The notes beneath the pieces are model-generated. The model saw only the letters and a list, made by a program, of their open reading frames with translations, had not been told where the DNA came from and did not search any database. 64,000 bases of DNA from Limnohabitans sp. G3-2 (GTDB lineage Bacteria > Pseudomonadota > Gammaproteobacteria > Burkholderiales > Burkholderiaceae_C), in NCBI RefSeq assembly GCF_002778275.1, contig NZ_NESG01000006.1:124001-188000 (forward strand). The letters are read 5' to 3'. Position numbers and translations under genes: made by a program. Shown here piece after piece: positions 1 through 10,560 of this stretch; the stretch's first letter is position 1; each line of letters opens with the position of its first letter.

Positions 1-367
1 CGAGCAGTGCGTGGCCTGGTTGCGCGCCAACCCCGGCCCGGTCATCACCGACAACCACAAGATCGCACCACCTTCGCGCGAAGGCATGAAGTCCAACATG
101 GAAGACTTGATTCACCATTTCAAGCTCTTCACCGAAGGTTTTCGTGTGCCCGAAGGCGAAGCCTACGCAGCGGTCGAGCACCCGAAAGGCGAGTTCGGCA
201 TTTACATGGTGAGCGACGGTGCCAACAAGCCCTACCGCCTCAAAATTCGCGCCCCGGGCTTCGCCCATCTGGCCACCCTCGATGAAATGGCCAGAGGCCA
301 TATGTTGGCCGATGCGGTCGCGATCATCGGGACCATGGACATCGTTTTTGGAGAGATTGACCGATGA
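1..367 (+). CDS. nuoD: NADH-quinone oxidoreductase subunit D, 3' end (partial)
   Basis: The 5' part lies outside the window. The last ~121 codons read in the frame beginning at base 2. NuoD (49-kDa type) sits in the peripheral arm of respiratory complex I next to the quinone pocket and takes electrons from cluster N2. The visible C-terminus carries the family's conserved end: a segment around [11 protein letters not shown], then [14 protein letters not shown], then the terminal DIVFGEIDR. The stop overlaps the nuoE start by four bases (ATGA), so translational coupling is likely. The next gene is nuoE, so nuoC and nuoD are presumably separate genes as usual in betaproteobacteria. Confidence 0.95.
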   Translation, partial: EQCVAWLRANPGPVITDNHKIAPPSREGMKSNMEDLIHHFKLFTEGFRVPEGEAYAAVEHPKGEFGIYMVSDGANKPYRLKIRAPGFAHLATLDEMARGHMLADAVAIIGTMDIVFGEIDR

Positions 368-852
368 TCTCTGAGTCAACCAAAGCACGCTTTGCGCGTG
401 AAGTTGCCAAGTTCCCCGCAGACCAAAAGCAGTCGGCCGTCATGGCTTGCCTGTCGATCGTGCAGCAGGAACAAGGTTGGGTCAGCCCCGACAGTGAACA
501 AGTCGTGGCAGAAGTTTTGGGCATGCCCGTGATGGCCGTGCACGAAGTGACCACCTTCTACAACATGTACAACCAAAAGCCAGTGGGCAAGTTCAAGTTG
601 AACGTTTGCACCAACTTGCCTTGCCAGTTGCGTGGCGGTGCTCAGGCGCTGGCGCATCTGGAGCATAAATTGGGTGTGCACGTCGGTGAAACCACTGCCG
701 ATGGCTTGTTCACTTTGCAGCCCAGCGAATGCCAAGGTGCTTGCGCAGATGCGCCGGTGCTCTTGGTCAACGATCGCCACATGTGCAGTTTCATGAGCCA
801 TGAAAAGCTCGATCAACTCGTCGACAGCCTGAAGAAAGCAGAGGCCGCCTGA
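364..852 (+). CDS. nuoE: NADH-quinone oxidoreductase subunit E (24-kDa, [2Fe-2S])
   Basis: A 162-residue protein of normal family length. NuoE holds the off-pathway [2Fe-2S] cluster N1a and pairs with NuoF in the NADH-dehydrogenase module on the cytoplasmic side of complex I. The four ligand cysteines are visible as CTNLPC (Cx4C) and, about 35 residues later, CQGAC (Cx3C). The start overlaps the nuoD stop and the stop overlaps the nuoF start (TGATG), so D-E-F are tightly coupled. Only standard complex I features are seen. Confidence 0.97.
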   Translation: MISESTKARFAREVAKFPADQKQSAVMACLSIVQQEQGWVSPDSEQVVAEVLGMPVMAVHEVTTFYNMYNQKPVGKFKLNVCTNLPCQLRGGAQALAHLEHKLGVHVGETTADGLFTLQPSECQGACADAPVLLVNDRHMCSFMSHEKLDQLVDSLKKAEAA

Positions 853-2252
853 TGAAAGTCGAACAAATTCTCAGCCAATTCCAAGCCACGGGCGTGGAAA
901 CCTGCTTCCACGATCGACACATCAACCCGCAAATTTATGCCGGCTTGAATGGTCAGAACTGGGGCATCCAAGACTACGAAGCACGTGGCGGCTATGCGGC
1001 CTTGCGCAAAATTTTGGGCAAAGACGGCAGCGCACCGAACGCCGAAACCGGCGTGGCGGGCATGACCCAAGACCAAGTGATCGCCACCGTGAAAGAGTCC
1101 GGCCTGCGTGGTCGCGGCGGTGCGGGCTTCCCCACGGGCCTGAAGTGGAGCTTCATGCCCCGCCAGTTCCCGGGTCAAAAGTATTTGGTGTGCAACTCGG
1201 ACGAAGGCGAGCCGGGCACATGCAAAGACCGCGACATCATGGAGTACAACCCGCACACGGTGATCGAAGGCATGATCATCGCGGCGTATGCCATGGGCAT
1301 CAGCGTGGGTTACAACTACATCCACGGCGAAATTTTTCACACCTACGAGCGCTTTGAAGCAGCCCTCGAAGAGGCCCGTGCCGCAGGCTATCTGGGCAAC
1401 AACATTTTGGGCAGCAGCTTCAGTTTCCAGTTGCATGCATCGCACGGTTTTGGCGCCTACATCTGCGGCGAAGAAACCGCTTTGCTCGAATCGCTGGAAG
1501 GCAAAAAAGGCCAGCCCCGCTTCAAACCCCCGTTCCCGGCCAGTTTTGGTTTGTACGGCAAGCCCACCACGATCAACAACACCGAAACCTTCGCGGCGGT
1601 GCCTTGGATCATCCGCAACGGTGGCCAGGCGTATCTGGAATGCGGCAAGCCCAACAATGGCGGCACCAAGATCTTCTCCGTCAGCGGTGACGTGGAACGG
1701 CCTGGCAACTACGAAGTGCCCATGGGCACACCGTTTGCCAAGCTGCTTGAACTCGCTGGTGGCGTGCGCGGTGGCCGCCAACTCAAAGCGGTGATCCCTG
1801 GCGGCTCATCGTCGCCCGTGATTCCTGCCGAGTTGATGATGAAGCTGACCATGGACTACGACAGCATTGCCAAAGAGGGCGGCTCCATGTTGGGTTCGGG
1901 CGCTGTGATCGTCATGGACGAGACGCGTTGCATGGTCAAGGCCTTGGCGCGTTTGTCCTACTTTTACTCACACGAATCTTGCGGCCAGTGCACGCCTTGC
2001 CGTGAAGGCACGGGTTGGCTGTGGCGCATGGTGGACCGCATTGAAAACGGCCAGGGCCGTGCCAGCGACATCGACATGCTCGACAGCGTGGCCGGCAACA
2101 TCATGGGCCGCACGATTTGCGCCTTGGGCGACGCAGCGGCCATGCCCGTGCGCGGCATGCTCAAGCATTTCCGTCACGAATTTGTACACCTCATCGAGCA
2201 CAAGACCTCCATGGTCGGCGCCGATGCAACAGCGGTGAAGACCCATGGTTGA
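852..2252 (+). CDS. nuoF: NADH-quinone oxidoreductase subunit F (51-kDa, FMN and NADH binding)
   Basis: A 466-residue subunit that oxidises NADH through FMN and passes electrons to a [4Fe-4S] cluster (N3). The glycine-rich flavin/NADH region is seen as [10 protein letters not shown] near residue 80, followed by [15 protein letters not shown] in the middle. The cluster ligands are in [12 protein letters not shown] (CxxCxxC) near residue 375, with the fourth cysteine in the downstream TICALGD segment. The length is slightly above the typical ~430-450. The 3' end overlaps the nuoG start by eight bases. Confidence 0.97.
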   Translation: MKVEQILSQFQATGVETCFHDRHINPQIYAGLNGQNWGIQDYEARGGYAALRKILGKDGSAPNAETGVAGMTQDQVIATVKESGLRGRGGAGFPTGLKWSFMPRQFPGQKYLVCNSDEGEPGTCKDRDIMEYNPHTVIEGMIIAAYAMGISVGYNYIHGEIFHTYERFEAALEEARAAGYLGNNILGSSFSFQLHASHGFGAYICGEETALLESLEGKKGQPRFKPPFPASFGLYGKPTTINNTETFAAVPWIIRNGGQAYLECGKPNNGGTKIFSVSGDVERPGNYEVPMGTPFAKLLELAGGVRGGRQLKAVIPGGSSSPVIPAELMMKLTMDYDSIAKEGGSMLGSGAVIVMDETRCMVKALARLSYFYSHESCGQCTPCREGTGWLWRMVDRIENGQGRASDIDMLDSVAGNIMGRTICALGDAAAMPVRGMLKHFRHEFVHLIEHKTSMVGADATAVKTHG

Positions 2253-4374
2253 AATAGAACTCGACGGTCAGAAAGTGGAAGTTGCCGAAGGCAGCATGGT
2301 AATGCATGCGGCTGAAAAAGCCGGCACCTACATTCCCCATTTCTGCTACCACAAGAAACTCTCCATCGCGGCCAACTGCCGCATGTGCCTGGTCGAGGTC
2401 GAAAAGGCCCCCAAGCCCATGCCCGCATGCGCCACGCCCGTGACGCAAGGCATGATCGTGCGCACCAAGAGCGACCGGGCCATTGCGGCTCAGAAGTCGG
2501 TCATGGAGTTTTTGCTGATCAACCACCCGCTCGACTGCCCCATCTGCGACCAAGGCGGTGAGTGCCAGTTGCAAGACTTGGCCGTGGGTTATGGGGGCAG
2601 CACCTCGCGTTACGAAGAAGAAAAACGTGTCGTCTTCCACAAGGAAGTCGGGCCGCTCATCTCCATGGAAGAAATGAGCCGCTGCATCCACTGCACACGC
2701 TGCGTGCGCTTCGGCCAAGAAGTCGCCGGCGCCATGGAGTTGGGCATGTCGCACCGCGGTGAGCATGCCGAGATTGAAACTTTCCTGGGCCAGACCATTG
2801 ACTCCGAGTTGTCGGGCAACATGATTGACATCTGCCCCGTGGGGGCCTTGACCAGCAAGCCATTCCGCTACCACGCCCGCACTTGGGAGTTGTCGCGCCG
2901 CAAGTCGGTGGCTGCGCACGATTCGTCGGGTGCCAACCTGATCGTGCAGGTCAAGAACAACCAGGTCATGCGCGTGGTGCCTCTGGAGAACGAAGACGTC
3001 AACGAGTGCTGGATCGCTGACCGCGACCGTTTCTCTTACGAGGCCCTGAACGGCGCTGAGCGCTTGACCCAGCCCATGCTCAAGCAGGGCGGCGAGTGGA
3101 AAACCGTCGACTGGCAAACCGCTCTCGAATACGTGGCCAACGGCCTGCGCAACATCCAGCGTGACCATGGTGCGGGCAGCATCGGCGCTTTGGTCAGCCC
3201 GCACAGCACCGTCGAAGAGTTGTACCTGGCTGGCGCTTTGCTGCGTGGCCTGGGCTCTGACAACATCGACCACCGCCTGCGCCACGCCGAGTTTGCAGCA
3301 GCCGAAGGTGTGCGCACCTTGGGCACATCGATTGCATCGCTCAGCACCTTGCAGCGCGTGCTGGTCGTGGGTGCCAACCTGCGCAAAGACCATCCGCTGT
3401 TTGCGCTGCGCGTGCGCCATGCGGTGCGCCATGGCGCTCAGGTGAATGTGATCACAACACCTGCGGCTTTCAGCCACGCCGACGCCTGGGCCATGCCTGT
3501 GGCGCAGGCCGTGCTGTCCGATGCTTCAGGCTGGGCGCAAGCCCTGGCCGATGTGGCCGCAGCCATTGCCGCAGAGAAGGGCGTGAGCGCTCCCGTCTCC
3601 TTGAGCACCACAAGCGGTGCGGGCAACGTCACCGCCCAAGCGCAAGCCATCGCCAAGTCCTTGATCGGCGGCGAGCGCAAAGCGGTGTTGCTGGGCAACG
3701 CCGCAGCGCACGCTTCGAATGCGTCGAGTCTGTTGGCCTTGGCCAACTGGATTGGTGAGCACACGGGTGCAAGCGTCGGTTACCTGACCGAAGCGGCCAA
3801 CACCGTGGGCGCCCAGTGGGTGGGTGCCCAACCGCAGACGGGTGGCAAGCACGCGGGTCAAATGTTGGCAGGGGGCCTCAAAGCCGCGATCTTGCTCAAC
3901 ACCGAACCTGAATTTGACAGCGCTGCAGGCGCTGCCGCTGCCCAAACGCTGGGCCAGGCCGACATGGTCGTGACACTCAGTCCGTTCAAAGCCAACATGG
4001 CTTACAGCGATGTGCTGCTGCCGATCGCACCGTTCACTGAAACATCGGGCAGCTTTGTCAACGCTGAAGGCCGTCTGCAAAGTTTCCACGCCGTGGTCAA
4101 GCCCCTGGCTGAAACCCGTCCCGCTTGGAAAGTGTTGCGGGTGTTGGCCAACTTGCTCGACATCCCGGGTGTGGCTTTTGAAACCTCACAAGAGGTCTTG
4201 GCCCGTGCCAGCGCACAGCCCCTGTCCGCATCGAACGCCACCCGTGCCGCGATCTCTTTGACCGCCACGACGAGCGCACCCGTGAGCGCTTCGATTTACC
4301 AACTCGACGGCATCGTTCGCCGCGCGCCGTCCTTGCAATTGACTGCAGACGCACGCCAGGAGGTGACGCCATGA
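2245..4374 (+). CDS. nuoG: NADH-quinone oxidoreductase subunit G (75-kDa, Fe-S chain)
   Basis: A 709-residue subunit that carries several Fe-S clusters between NuoF and the membrane arm. The N-terminus has a plant-type [2Fe-2S] site (CYHKKLS, then NCRMCLVEV, then the ACATPV cysteine). It is followed by the [11 protein letters not shown] motif, the [11 protein letters not shown] site and a [11 protein letters not shown] segment, giving the expected N1b, N5 and N4 ligands. The rest, from about residue 220, is the degenerate molybdopterin-oxidoreductase-like domain, which binds no cofactor in complex I. It sits in the nuo operon and overlaps nuoF and nuoH by a few bases each. Confidence 0.96.
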   Translation: MVEIELDGQKVEVAEGSMVMHAAEKAGTYIPHFCYHKKLSIAANCRMCLVEVEKAPKPMPACATPVTQGMIVRTKSDRAIAAQKSVMEFLLINHPLDCPICDQGGECQLQDLAVGYGGSTSRYEEEKRVVFHKEVGPLISMEEMSRCIHCTRCVRFGQEVAGAMELGMSHRGEHAEIETFLGQTIDSELSGNMIDICPVGALTSKPFRYHARTWELSRRKSVAAHDSSGANLIVQVKNNQVMRVVPLENEDVNECWIADRDRFSYEALNGAERLTQPMLKQGGEWKTVDWQTALEYVANGLRNIQRDHGAGSIGALVSPHSTVEELYLAGALLRGLGSDNIDHRLRHAEFAAAEGVRTLGTSIASLSTLQRVLVVGANLRKDHPLFALRVRHAVRHGAQVNVITTPAAFSHADAWAMPVAQAVLSDASGWAQALADVAAAIAAEKGVSAPVSLSTTSGAGNVTAQAQAIAKSLIGGERKAVLLGNAAAHASNASSLLALANWIGEHTGASVGYLTEAANTVGAQWVGAQPQTGGKHAGQMLAGGLKAAILLNTEPEFDSAAGAAAAQTLGQADMVVTLSPFKANMAYSDVLLPIAPFTETSGSFVNAEGRLQSFHAVVKPLAETRPAWKVLRVLANLLDIPGVAFETSQEVLARASAQPLSASNATRAAISLTATTSAPVSASIYQLDGIVRRAPSLQLTADARQEVTP

Positions 4375-5453
4375 TTGACGCTCTGTACAACGGCGGCCTG
4401 AACTTGGTGGCAGCCAGCTGGTGGGCCACGTTGGTGTGGCCTGTGCTCTGGATCTTGCTCAAGATCGTGGCCATCCTCGCGCCGCTGATGGGCGCTGTGG
4501 CTTACCTGACGCTGTGGGAGCGCAAGCTGCTGGGCTTCATGCAAGTGCGTCACGGCCCCAACCGCGTGGGCCCCATGGGCTTGCTGCAACCGATTGCCGA
4601 TGCGCTCAAACTCCTGACCAAGGAATTGATCAACCCCTCTGCCGCCAGCTTGGGCTTGTTCCGCTTGGGTCCGATCATGGCCATCATGCCGGCGTTGGCC
4701 GCATGGGTGGCGATTCCCTTCGGGCCAGAAGTGGCGCTCACCAACATCAACACGGGTTTGATGCTGGTGATGGCCATCACCTCGATCGAGGTGTACGGTG
4801 TGATCATTGCGGGTTGGGCCTCCAACTCCAAATATGCCTTTTTGGGTGCACTGCGTGCGTCGGCCCAGATGGTGAGCTATGAAATTGCCATGGGCTTTTG
4901 CTTCTTGGTGGTCTTGATGGTCTCGGGCAGCATGAACCTGACCGAAATCGTTTTGGCGCAAGGCCGCGGCACCGCGGCGCACATGGGCCTCGGCATCTTC
5001 TCCTGGAACTGGTTGCCTTTGCTGCCCATCTTCATCGTGTACCTGATCTCTGGTGTGGCCGAAACCAACCGCCACCCCTTTGACGTGGTCGAAGGTGAAG
5101 CCGAAATCGTGGCCGGTCACATGGTCGAGTACTCGGGCATGGGTTTTGCCATTTTCTTCTTGGCCGAATACGCCAGCATGTGGCTCGTGTCCATCTTGGC
5201 TGTGATCATGTTCTTGGGCGGCTGGTTGTCGCCCATCGACAGCGCTTTGTTCAATGCGATTCCTGGCTGGATCTGGCTGGGCCTCAAGACCTTCTTGGTC
5301 GTGTCCATGTTCATCTGGATCCGTGCCACTTTCCCGCGCTTCCGTTATGACCAAATCATGCGTTTGGGTTGGAAGATTTTCATCCCGGTCACATTGGTGT
5401 GGCTGCTGGTGGTGGGCGTTTGGCTCCACTCACCTTGGAACATCTGGAAATAA
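4371..5453 (+). CDS. nuoH: NADH-quinone oxidoreductase subunit H (membrane, quinone site)
   Basis: A 360-residue polytopic membrane protein (about eight helices) joining the peripheral and membrane arms and forming much of the quinone chamber. Hallmarks are [19 protein letters not shown] early in the protein, the acidic loop [15 protein letters not shown], and FPRFRYDQ near the C-terminus. The ATGA overlap with nuoG supports the start. A short two-base gap to the putative upstream extension of nuoI keeps the operon contiguous. Confidence 0.97.
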   Translation: MIDALYNGGLNLVAASWWATLVWPVLWILLKIVAILAPLMGAVAYLTLWERKLLGFMQVRHGPNRVGPMGLLQPIADALKLLTKELINPSAASLGLFRLGPIMAIMPALAAWVAIPFGPEVALTNINTGLMLVMAITSIEVYGVIIAGWASNSKYAFLGALRASAQMVSYEIAMGFCFLVVLMVSGSMNLTEIVLAQGRGTAAHMGLGIFSWNWLPLLPIFIVYLISGVAETNRHPFDVVEGEAEIVAGHMVEYSGMGFAIFFLAEYASMWLVSILAVIMFLGGWLSPIDSALFNAIPGWIWLGLKTFLVVSMFIWIRATFPRFRYDQIMRLGWKIFIPVTLVWLLVVGVWLHSPWNIWK

Positions 5454-5465
5454 GCGGTGCACGAC

Positions 5466-5975
5466 ATGACCACAATGACTGCTTCCTCCTTTTCGATCAA
5501 GGATTTCTTCAAGAGCTTCATGCTCGTGGAGTTGATCAAGGGCATGGCCCTGACCGGACGCTACGCTTTCGCCCGCAAGGTGACGGTGCAGTTCCCGGAA
5601 GAAAAAACACCCCTGTCACCCCGTTTCCGTGGCCTGCATGCACTGCGCCGTTACGACAACGGTGAAGAGCGTTGCATTGCTTGCAAACTCTGCGAGGCCG
5701 TGTGCCCTGCGATGGCCATCACCATCGAAGCGGGTCAGCGCGAAGACGGGTCCCGGCGCACCACGCGTTACGACATCGACCTGACCAAGTGCATTTTTTG
5801 CGGTTTTTGCGAAGAAAGCTGCCCGGTGGATTCGATCGTCGAAACCCACATTTTCGAATACCACGGTGAAAAACGCGGTGACTTGTACTTCACGAAGGAC
5901 ATGTTGCTGGCCGTGGGCGACCGTTACGAAAAAGAGATCGCGGCTGCCAAGGCCGCTGATGCTCCTTACCGTTGA
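5466..5975 (+). CDS. nuoI: NADH-quinone oxidoreductase subunit I (2 x [4Fe-4S] ferredoxin)
   Basis: A 169-residue TYKY-type ferredoxin subunit carrying clusters N6a and N6b, which deliver electrons to N2. Two CxxCxxCxxxCP motifs are visible: [12 protein letters not shown] and [15 protein letters not shown]. The ATG at 5466 (MTTMTAS) was preferred over an in-frame GTG nine bases upstream because it leaves a normal gap to nuoH; the GTG cannot be excluded. The N-terminus contains an amphipathic helix ([11 protein letters not shown]) that rests on the membrane in this family. Confidence 0.95.
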   Translation: MTTMTASSFSIKDFFKSFMLVELIKGMALTGRYAFARKVTVQFPEEKTPLSPRFRGLHALRRYDNGEERCIACKLCEAVCPAMAITIEAGQREDGSRRTTRYDIDLTKCIFCGFCEESCPVDSIVETHIFEYHGEKRGDLYFTKDMLLAVGDRYEKEIAAAKAADAPYR

Positions 5976-6012
5976 ACGCCGCACAGTCCTGAACACTTAA
6001 AAAGACAGACCT

Positions 6013-6663
6013 ATGGACGTCAAGACCGGTTTCTTTTACCTCTTCTCGGTGGTGCTGCTGTTTGCAGCCTTCCGGGTGGTGACCGCACGCAACCCCGTGC
6101 ACGCGGTGCTGTACCTCATGCTGGCGTTTTCGCAAGCCTCTGCGGTGTGGTTCCTCCTCAACGCCGAATTCCTGGCCATCTTGCTGGTGCTGGTGTATCT
6201 GGGCGCTGTCATGGTGCTCTTCTTGTTCGTGGTGATGATGCTGGACATTGGCATGGACACGGTGCGCAAGGGGTTTTGGAAAAACTTCCCGCTCGCAGCG
6301 ACGCTGGGTGCGGTGGTGGCCCTCGAGATGGCCGCGGTCTTGTTGTCGGGTTTCCGCTTGACAGAGGCCCCCGCCATGGCTGCAGGCGCAGTGCAGGTGG
6401 ACAACGCCAAGGCGCTGGGGATCTTGCTGTACACCGAATACGTGATGCCCATTCAGATTGCGGCAGCCATTTTGTTGGTGGCCATGGTCGCGGCCATTGC
6501 CCTGACCTTGCGTGAGCGCAAAGACAGCAAGGCCATTGACCCCTCGGTTCAAGTTCGGGTTCGGGCTGCTGACCGCATGCAGTTGGTCAAGATGACGGCG
6601 ACCCAAGTCGCACCTGAGCCTGCGCTGGCCAGCGAAACAGCCTCTGAAGAGGTGAAGAAATGA
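6013..6663 (+). CDS. nuoJ: NADH-quinone oxidoreductase subunit J
   Basis: A 216-residue membrane subunit with about five helices, part of the proton-translocating arm and the pi-bulge helix region. The characteristic [15 protein letters not shown] and [19 protein letters not shown] segments are present. The C-terminal tail from about residue 175 is polar and variable, as usual. It lies 37 bases after nuoI, and its stop overlaps the nuoK start. Confidence 0.95.
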   Translation: MDVKTGFFYLFSVVLLFAAFRVVTARNPVHAVLYLMLAFSQASAVWFLLNAEFLAILLVLVYLGAVMVLFLFVVMMLDIGMDTVRKGFWKNFPLAATLGAVVALEMAAVLLSGFRLTEAPAMAAGAVQVDNAKALGILLYTEYVMPIQIAAAILLVAMVAAIALTLRERKDSKAIDPSVQVRVRAADRMQLVKMTATQVAPEPALASETASEEVKK

Positions 6664-6971
6664 TGACACTGACCCTCGGACACTTTCTGTCGCTTGGCGC
6701 CATGCTGTTTGCATTGGCGGTGATCGGCATCTTTTTGAACCGCAAAAACCTGATCGTTTTGCTCATGGCCATCGAGCTGATGTTGTTGGCCGTGAACATG
6801 AACTTTGTGGCCTTCTCTCACTACCTGGGTGACATGCACGGCCAAGTGTTTGTGTTCTTCATCCTCACGGTGGCTGCGGCCGAATCGGCCATTGGCTTGG
6901 CCATCCTGGTGCTGTTGTTCCGCAACAAGAACAACATCAACGTGGACGAACTCAATTCGCTCAAGGGTTAA
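6660..6971 (+). CDS. nuoK: NADH-quinone oxidoreductase subunit K
   Basis: A 103-residue three-helix subunit with the conserved membrane glutamates in [10 protein letters not shown] and [10 protein letters not shown] that take part in proton transfer. Two consecutive ATG codons (6660 and 6663) can start it. The first overlaps the nuoJ stop, and either gives a family-typical length of 102-103. The gene ends seven bases before nuoL. Confidence 0.96.
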   Translation: MMTLTLGHFLSLGAMLFALAVIGIFLNRKNLIVLLMAIELMLLAVNMNFVAFSHYLGDMHGQVFVFFILTVAAAESAIGLAILVLLFRNKNNINVDELNSLKG

Positions 6972-6978
6972 CAAGAAT

Positions 6979-9012
6979 ATGAGTCAAACCCTCAATGCCA
7001 GCACACTGCTGGCCGTGCCCCTCGCGCCCCTGGTGGGCGCTGTCCTGGCGGGTGTGCTCGGCACCCAATTCGGTGGCAATTGGATCGGCCGCCGCCTGAC
7101 CCACACGCTGACCATTTTGGGCGTGCTGGTGGCCTTCATCTTGTCGGCCATGACGCTGAAAAACGTCATCGATGGTGCCCGCTTCAACGAAACCCTCTAC
7201 ACCTGGATGGTGGTGGGTGGCTTGAAGATGGAGATCGGCTTCTTGGTCGATGGCATCACTGCCATGATGATGTGCGTGGTGACCTTCGTGTCCCTGATGG
7301 TGCACATCTACACCATCGGCTACATGGAAGAGGACGAAGGCTACAACCGTTTCTTCGCCTACATCTCGCTGTTCACCTTCTCCATGTTGATGTTGGTGAT
7401 GAGCAACAACCTGCTGCAACTGTTCTTCGGTTGGGAAGCCGTGGGTTTGGTGTCGTATTTGCTGATCGGTTTTTGGTACAACAAGCCGACCGCCATTTTT
7501 GCGAACATGAAGGCCTTCTTGGTCAACCGTGTGGGTGACTTCGGTTTCATTTTGGGCATCGGCCTGATCGTGGCCTACACCGGCACGCTCAACTACACCG
7601 AGTTGTTTGCCAAAGCGGGTGAGCTGGCCGCCATCGACTTCCCTTGGTATGTGTTTGGCATGGACGCCATGCTGATCACCGTGATCTGTATTTGCCTTTT
7701 CATCGGTGCCATGGGCAAGTCGGCGCAGTTCCCATTGCATGTGTGGCTGCCCGATTCGATGGAAGGCCCCACGCCGATCTCTGCGCTGATCCACGCTGCG
7801 ACCATGGTCACGGCTGGCATTTTCATGGTCGCGCGCATGTCGCCCTTGTTTGAGTTGTCGGATGCAGCCCTCAACTTCATCATGGTGATCGGCTCGATCA
7901 CGGCCTTGTTCATGGGCTTTTTGGGCATCATCCAAAACGACATCAAGCGCGTGGTGGCTTATTCCACCCTGTCGCAGTTGGGCTACATGACCGTGGCACT
8001 GGGGGCATCGGCTTACTCGGTGGCGGTGTTCCACCTGATGACGCACGCCTTCTTCAAGGCCTTGCTGTTCTTGGGTGCTGGCTCCGTCATCATGGGCATG
8101 CACCACAACCAGGACATCCGCTGGATGGGCGGCGTGCGCAAGTACATGCCCATCACTTGGATCACCTCTTTGCTGGGTTCGCTGGCCTTGATCGGAACGC
8201 CCTTGTTCTCGGGTTTTTACTCCAAGGACAGCATCATCGAAGCCGTGCATCTGAGCACCTTGCCTGCCGCCGGCTTTGCCAACTTCGCGGTTTTGGCCGG
8301 CGTGTTTGTCACGGCCTTCTATTCCTTCCGCATGTATTTCCTGGTCTTCCATGGCCAAGAGCGTTACGACCAGAACCCGGATGCGCACCATGGCCACGAT
8401 GACCACCACGGTCACGATGACCATGGCCACGACAAGCCGCACGAATCGCCTTGGGTGGTCACTGTGCCCTTGGTCTTGTTGGCCATTCCTTCGGTGGTGA
8501 TTGGTTTCATGACCATCCAGCCCATGCTGTACGGCGAGTTCTTCAAAGACGTGATCTTCATTGACGCGGTCAAGCACCCGGCCATGAAGCAATTGGGCGA
8601 GTTGTTCCACGGTCCCGTGGCCATGGCACTGCACAGCTTGAGCACCGCACCGTTCTGGTTGGCCTTGGCCGGCGTGGTCACGGCTTGGTACATGTACCTC
8701 GTCAACCCCAAAGTGCCGGCGTTCTTCGCCCGTGCTTTGCGCCCACTGATCGTGGTCTTGGAGCAGAAATACTTCATGGACTGGATCAACGAGAACATTT
8801 TGGCCAAGGGTGCGCGCGGCCTGGGCCTGGGCCTGTGGAAGGTGGGCGACCGCGCCATCATCGACGGGCTCTTGGTCAACGGTTCTTGGAAAGTCGTGGG
8901 CCTGGTGTCTGGTGTGGTGCGCTGGTTCCAGTCGGGCTTCCTGTACCACTATGCCCTGGTCATGATTTTGGGTGTGTTCGTGCTGATGACGTATTTCGTC
9001 TGGCTCGCTTAA
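6979..9012 (+). CDS. nuoL: NADH-quinone oxidoreductase subunit L (antiporter-like)
   Basis: A 677-residue distal antiporter-like subunit of complex I, with about 14 core helices plus the long lateral helix and anchor at the C-terminus. The ATG at 6979 (MSQTLNAS) was chosen. The same frame is open back to 6805, but that part overlaps nuoK. The proton-channel segment GWEAVGLVSYLLIGFW and the HVWLPDSMEGPTPISALIHA segment are clear. An oddity is a histidine/aspartate-rich loop near residues 469-487 (HHGHDD repeats) between two helices. Confidence 0.97.
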   Translation: MSQTLNASTLLAVPLAPLVGAVLAGVLGTQFGGNWIGRRLTHTLTILGVLVAFILSAMTLKNVIDGARFNETLYTWMVVGGLKMEIGFLVDGITAMMMCVVTFVSLMVHIYTIGYMEEDEGYNRFFAYISLFTFSMLMLVMSNNLLQLFFGWEAVGLVSYLLIGFWYNKPTAIFANMKAFLVNRVGDFGFILGIGLIVAYTGTLNYTELFAKAGELAAIDFPWYVFGMDAMLITVICICLFIGAMGKSAQFPLHVWLPDSMEGPTPISALIHAATMVTAGIFMVARMSPLFELSDAALNFIMVIGSITALFMGFLGIIQNDIKRVVAYSTLSQLGYMTVALGASAYSVAVFHLMTHAFFKALLFLGAGSVIMGMHHNQDIRWMGGVRKYMPITWITSLLGSLALIGTPLFSGFYSKDSIIEAVHLSTLPAAGFANFAVLAGVFVTAFYSFRMYFLVFHGQERYDQNPDAHHGHDDHHGHDDHGHDKPHESPWVVTVPLVLLAIPSVVIGFMTIQPMLYGEFFKDVIFIDAVKHPAMKQLGELFHGPVAMALHSLSTAPFWLALAGVVTAWYMYLVNPKVPAFFARALRPLIVVLEQKYFMDWINENILAKGARGLGLGLWKVGDRAIIDGLLVNGSWKVVGLVSGVVRWFQSGFLYHYALVMILGVFVLMTYFVWLA

Positions 9013-9034
9013 CGGTTTTGAGGACAAGATAAAA

Positions 9035-10510
9035 ATGGGATTGTTAAGCCTTGCCATCTGGATGCCGATCGCTTTCGGCGTCGTCTTGCTGGCCCTCGGT
9101 CGTGACAGCCAAGCCCGCGCCGTGCGCTGGTTGGCTTTGGTCGGATCGATCGCCAGTTTCCTGGTCACACTGCCGCTTTACTCGGGCTTTCAGCTCGGTT
9201 CGTCGGCGATGCAATTTGTCGAGAAAGCCTCGTGGATCGAACGCTTCAATGTGCACTACCACTTGGGTGTGGACGGTATTTCGCTTTGGCTGGTGCTGCT
9301 GACCGCATTCATCAACGTGATCGTGGTGATCGCGGGCTGGGAAGTCATCACCCGCAAAGTCAACCAGTACATGGCCGCCTTCCTGATCCTGTCGGGCTTG
9401 ATGATCGGCGTCTTCAGTGCGCTCGACGGCATCCTCTTCTATGTCTTTTTTGAAGCCACCTTGATCCCGATGTACCTGATCATCGGCATCTGGGGTGGCC
9501 CGAACAAGATTTATGCCGCGTTCAAGTTTTTCTTGTACACCTTGCTCGGCTCTTTGTTGATGCTGATCGCGCTGATTTACCTGTATGTGGCCTCCGGCGG
9601 CAGTTTCGATATCCTGACCTGGCACAAACTGCCTTTGGCTGGTTCGGTGCAAACCTTGCTGTTCTTTGCCTTCTTTGCCGCGTTTGCCGTCAAGGTGCCT
9701 ATGTGGCCGGTGCACACTTGGTTGCCTGATGTGCACGTGGAAGCCCCCACCGGTGGCTCGGCTGTTTTGGCCGCCATCATGCTCAAGCTGGGTGCTTACG
9801 GTTTCCTGCGTTTCTCCATGCCCATCGCACCCGATGCAGCACGCGAGTGGGGCATGTTGATCATTGTCTTGTCCCTGGTGGCGGTGGTCTATGTGGGATT
9901 GGTGGCCATGGTGCAGCAAGACATGAAAAAGCTGGTGGCTTATTCATCGGTGGCGCACATGGGTTTTGTGACCTTGGGCTTTTTCATCTTCAATCCGCTG
10001 GGCGTGTCCGGCGGCATTGTGCAGATGATCGCGCACGGCTTTGTGTCCGCCGCCATGTTCTTGTCGATCGGTGTGTTGTACGACCGCGTGCATTCGCGTG
10101 AAATCGCCAGCTACGGCGGCGTGGTCAACACCATGCCCAAGTTTGCGGCATTTGCCCTGTTCTTCGCCATGGCCAACTGCGGCTTGCCAGGCACAGCCGG
10201 TTTTGTCGGTGAGTGGATGGTCATTCTGGGTGCCCTCAAGTTCAACTTCTGGGTGGGCCTGTTGTCCGCCTCGGCCTTGATCTTTGGTGCGGCTTACACC
10301 CTGTGGATGTTCAAGCGCGTGTACCTCGGGCCTGTGGCCAACGATGACGTGAAAGGCTTGACCGACATCAATGGCCGCGAATTTTTGGTGATGGCCTTGT
10401 TGGCTGCTGCCGTGCTCTACATGGGCGTCTATCCCAAGCCGTTCACCGATGTGATGGACAGCTCGGTGCTGGACCTGCTCAAACACGTGGCCCAGTCCAA
10501 ACTGCCTTGA
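9035..10510 (+). CDS. nuoM: NADH-quinone oxidoreductase subunit M (antiporter-like)
   Basis: A 491-residue antiporter-like subunit of the complex I membrane arm. The conserved VFFEATLIPMYLIIG glutamate segment, the HTWLPDVHVEAPT loop and the DMKKLVAYSSVAHMG region mark it as NuoM. It starts 22 bases after nuoL, preceded by a GAGGACA-like ribosome-binding site. Length and helix pattern are normal. Confidence 0.97.
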   Translation: MGLLSLAIWMPIAFGVVLLALGRDSQARAVRWLALVGSIASFLVTLPLYSGFQLGSSAMQFVEKASWIERFNVHYHLGVDGISLWLVLLTAFINVIVVIAGWEVITRKVNQYMAAFLILSGLMIGVFSALDGILFYVFFEATLIPMYLIIGIWGGPNKIYAAFKFFLYTLLGSLLMLIALIYLYVASGGSFDILTWHKLPLAGSVQTLLFFAFFAAFAVKVPMWPVHTWLPDVHVEAPTGGSAVLAAIMLKLGAYGFLRFSMPIAPDAAREWGMLIIVLSLVAVVYVGLVAMVQQDMKKLVAYSSVAHMGFVTLGFFIFNPLGVSGGIVQMIAHGFVSAAMFLSIGVLYDRVHSREIASYGGVVNTMPKFAAFALFFAMANCGLPGTAGFVGEWMVILGALKFNFWVGLLSASALIFGAAYTLWMFKRVYLGPVANDDVKGLTDINGREFLVMALLAAAVLYMGVYPKPFTDVMDSSVLDLLKHVAQSKLP

Positions 10511-10560
10511 GCAGGGGATGGGTCTCGCATTGCCAGATTTGAAGAATTGAAAGAACACCC

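Noticed and set aside
6961-9168. 735-codon minus-strand frame opposite nuoL
   Set aside because: GC-rich coding sequence leaves long antisense frames; composition (His/Gln/Asp-rich) is typical of a shadow.
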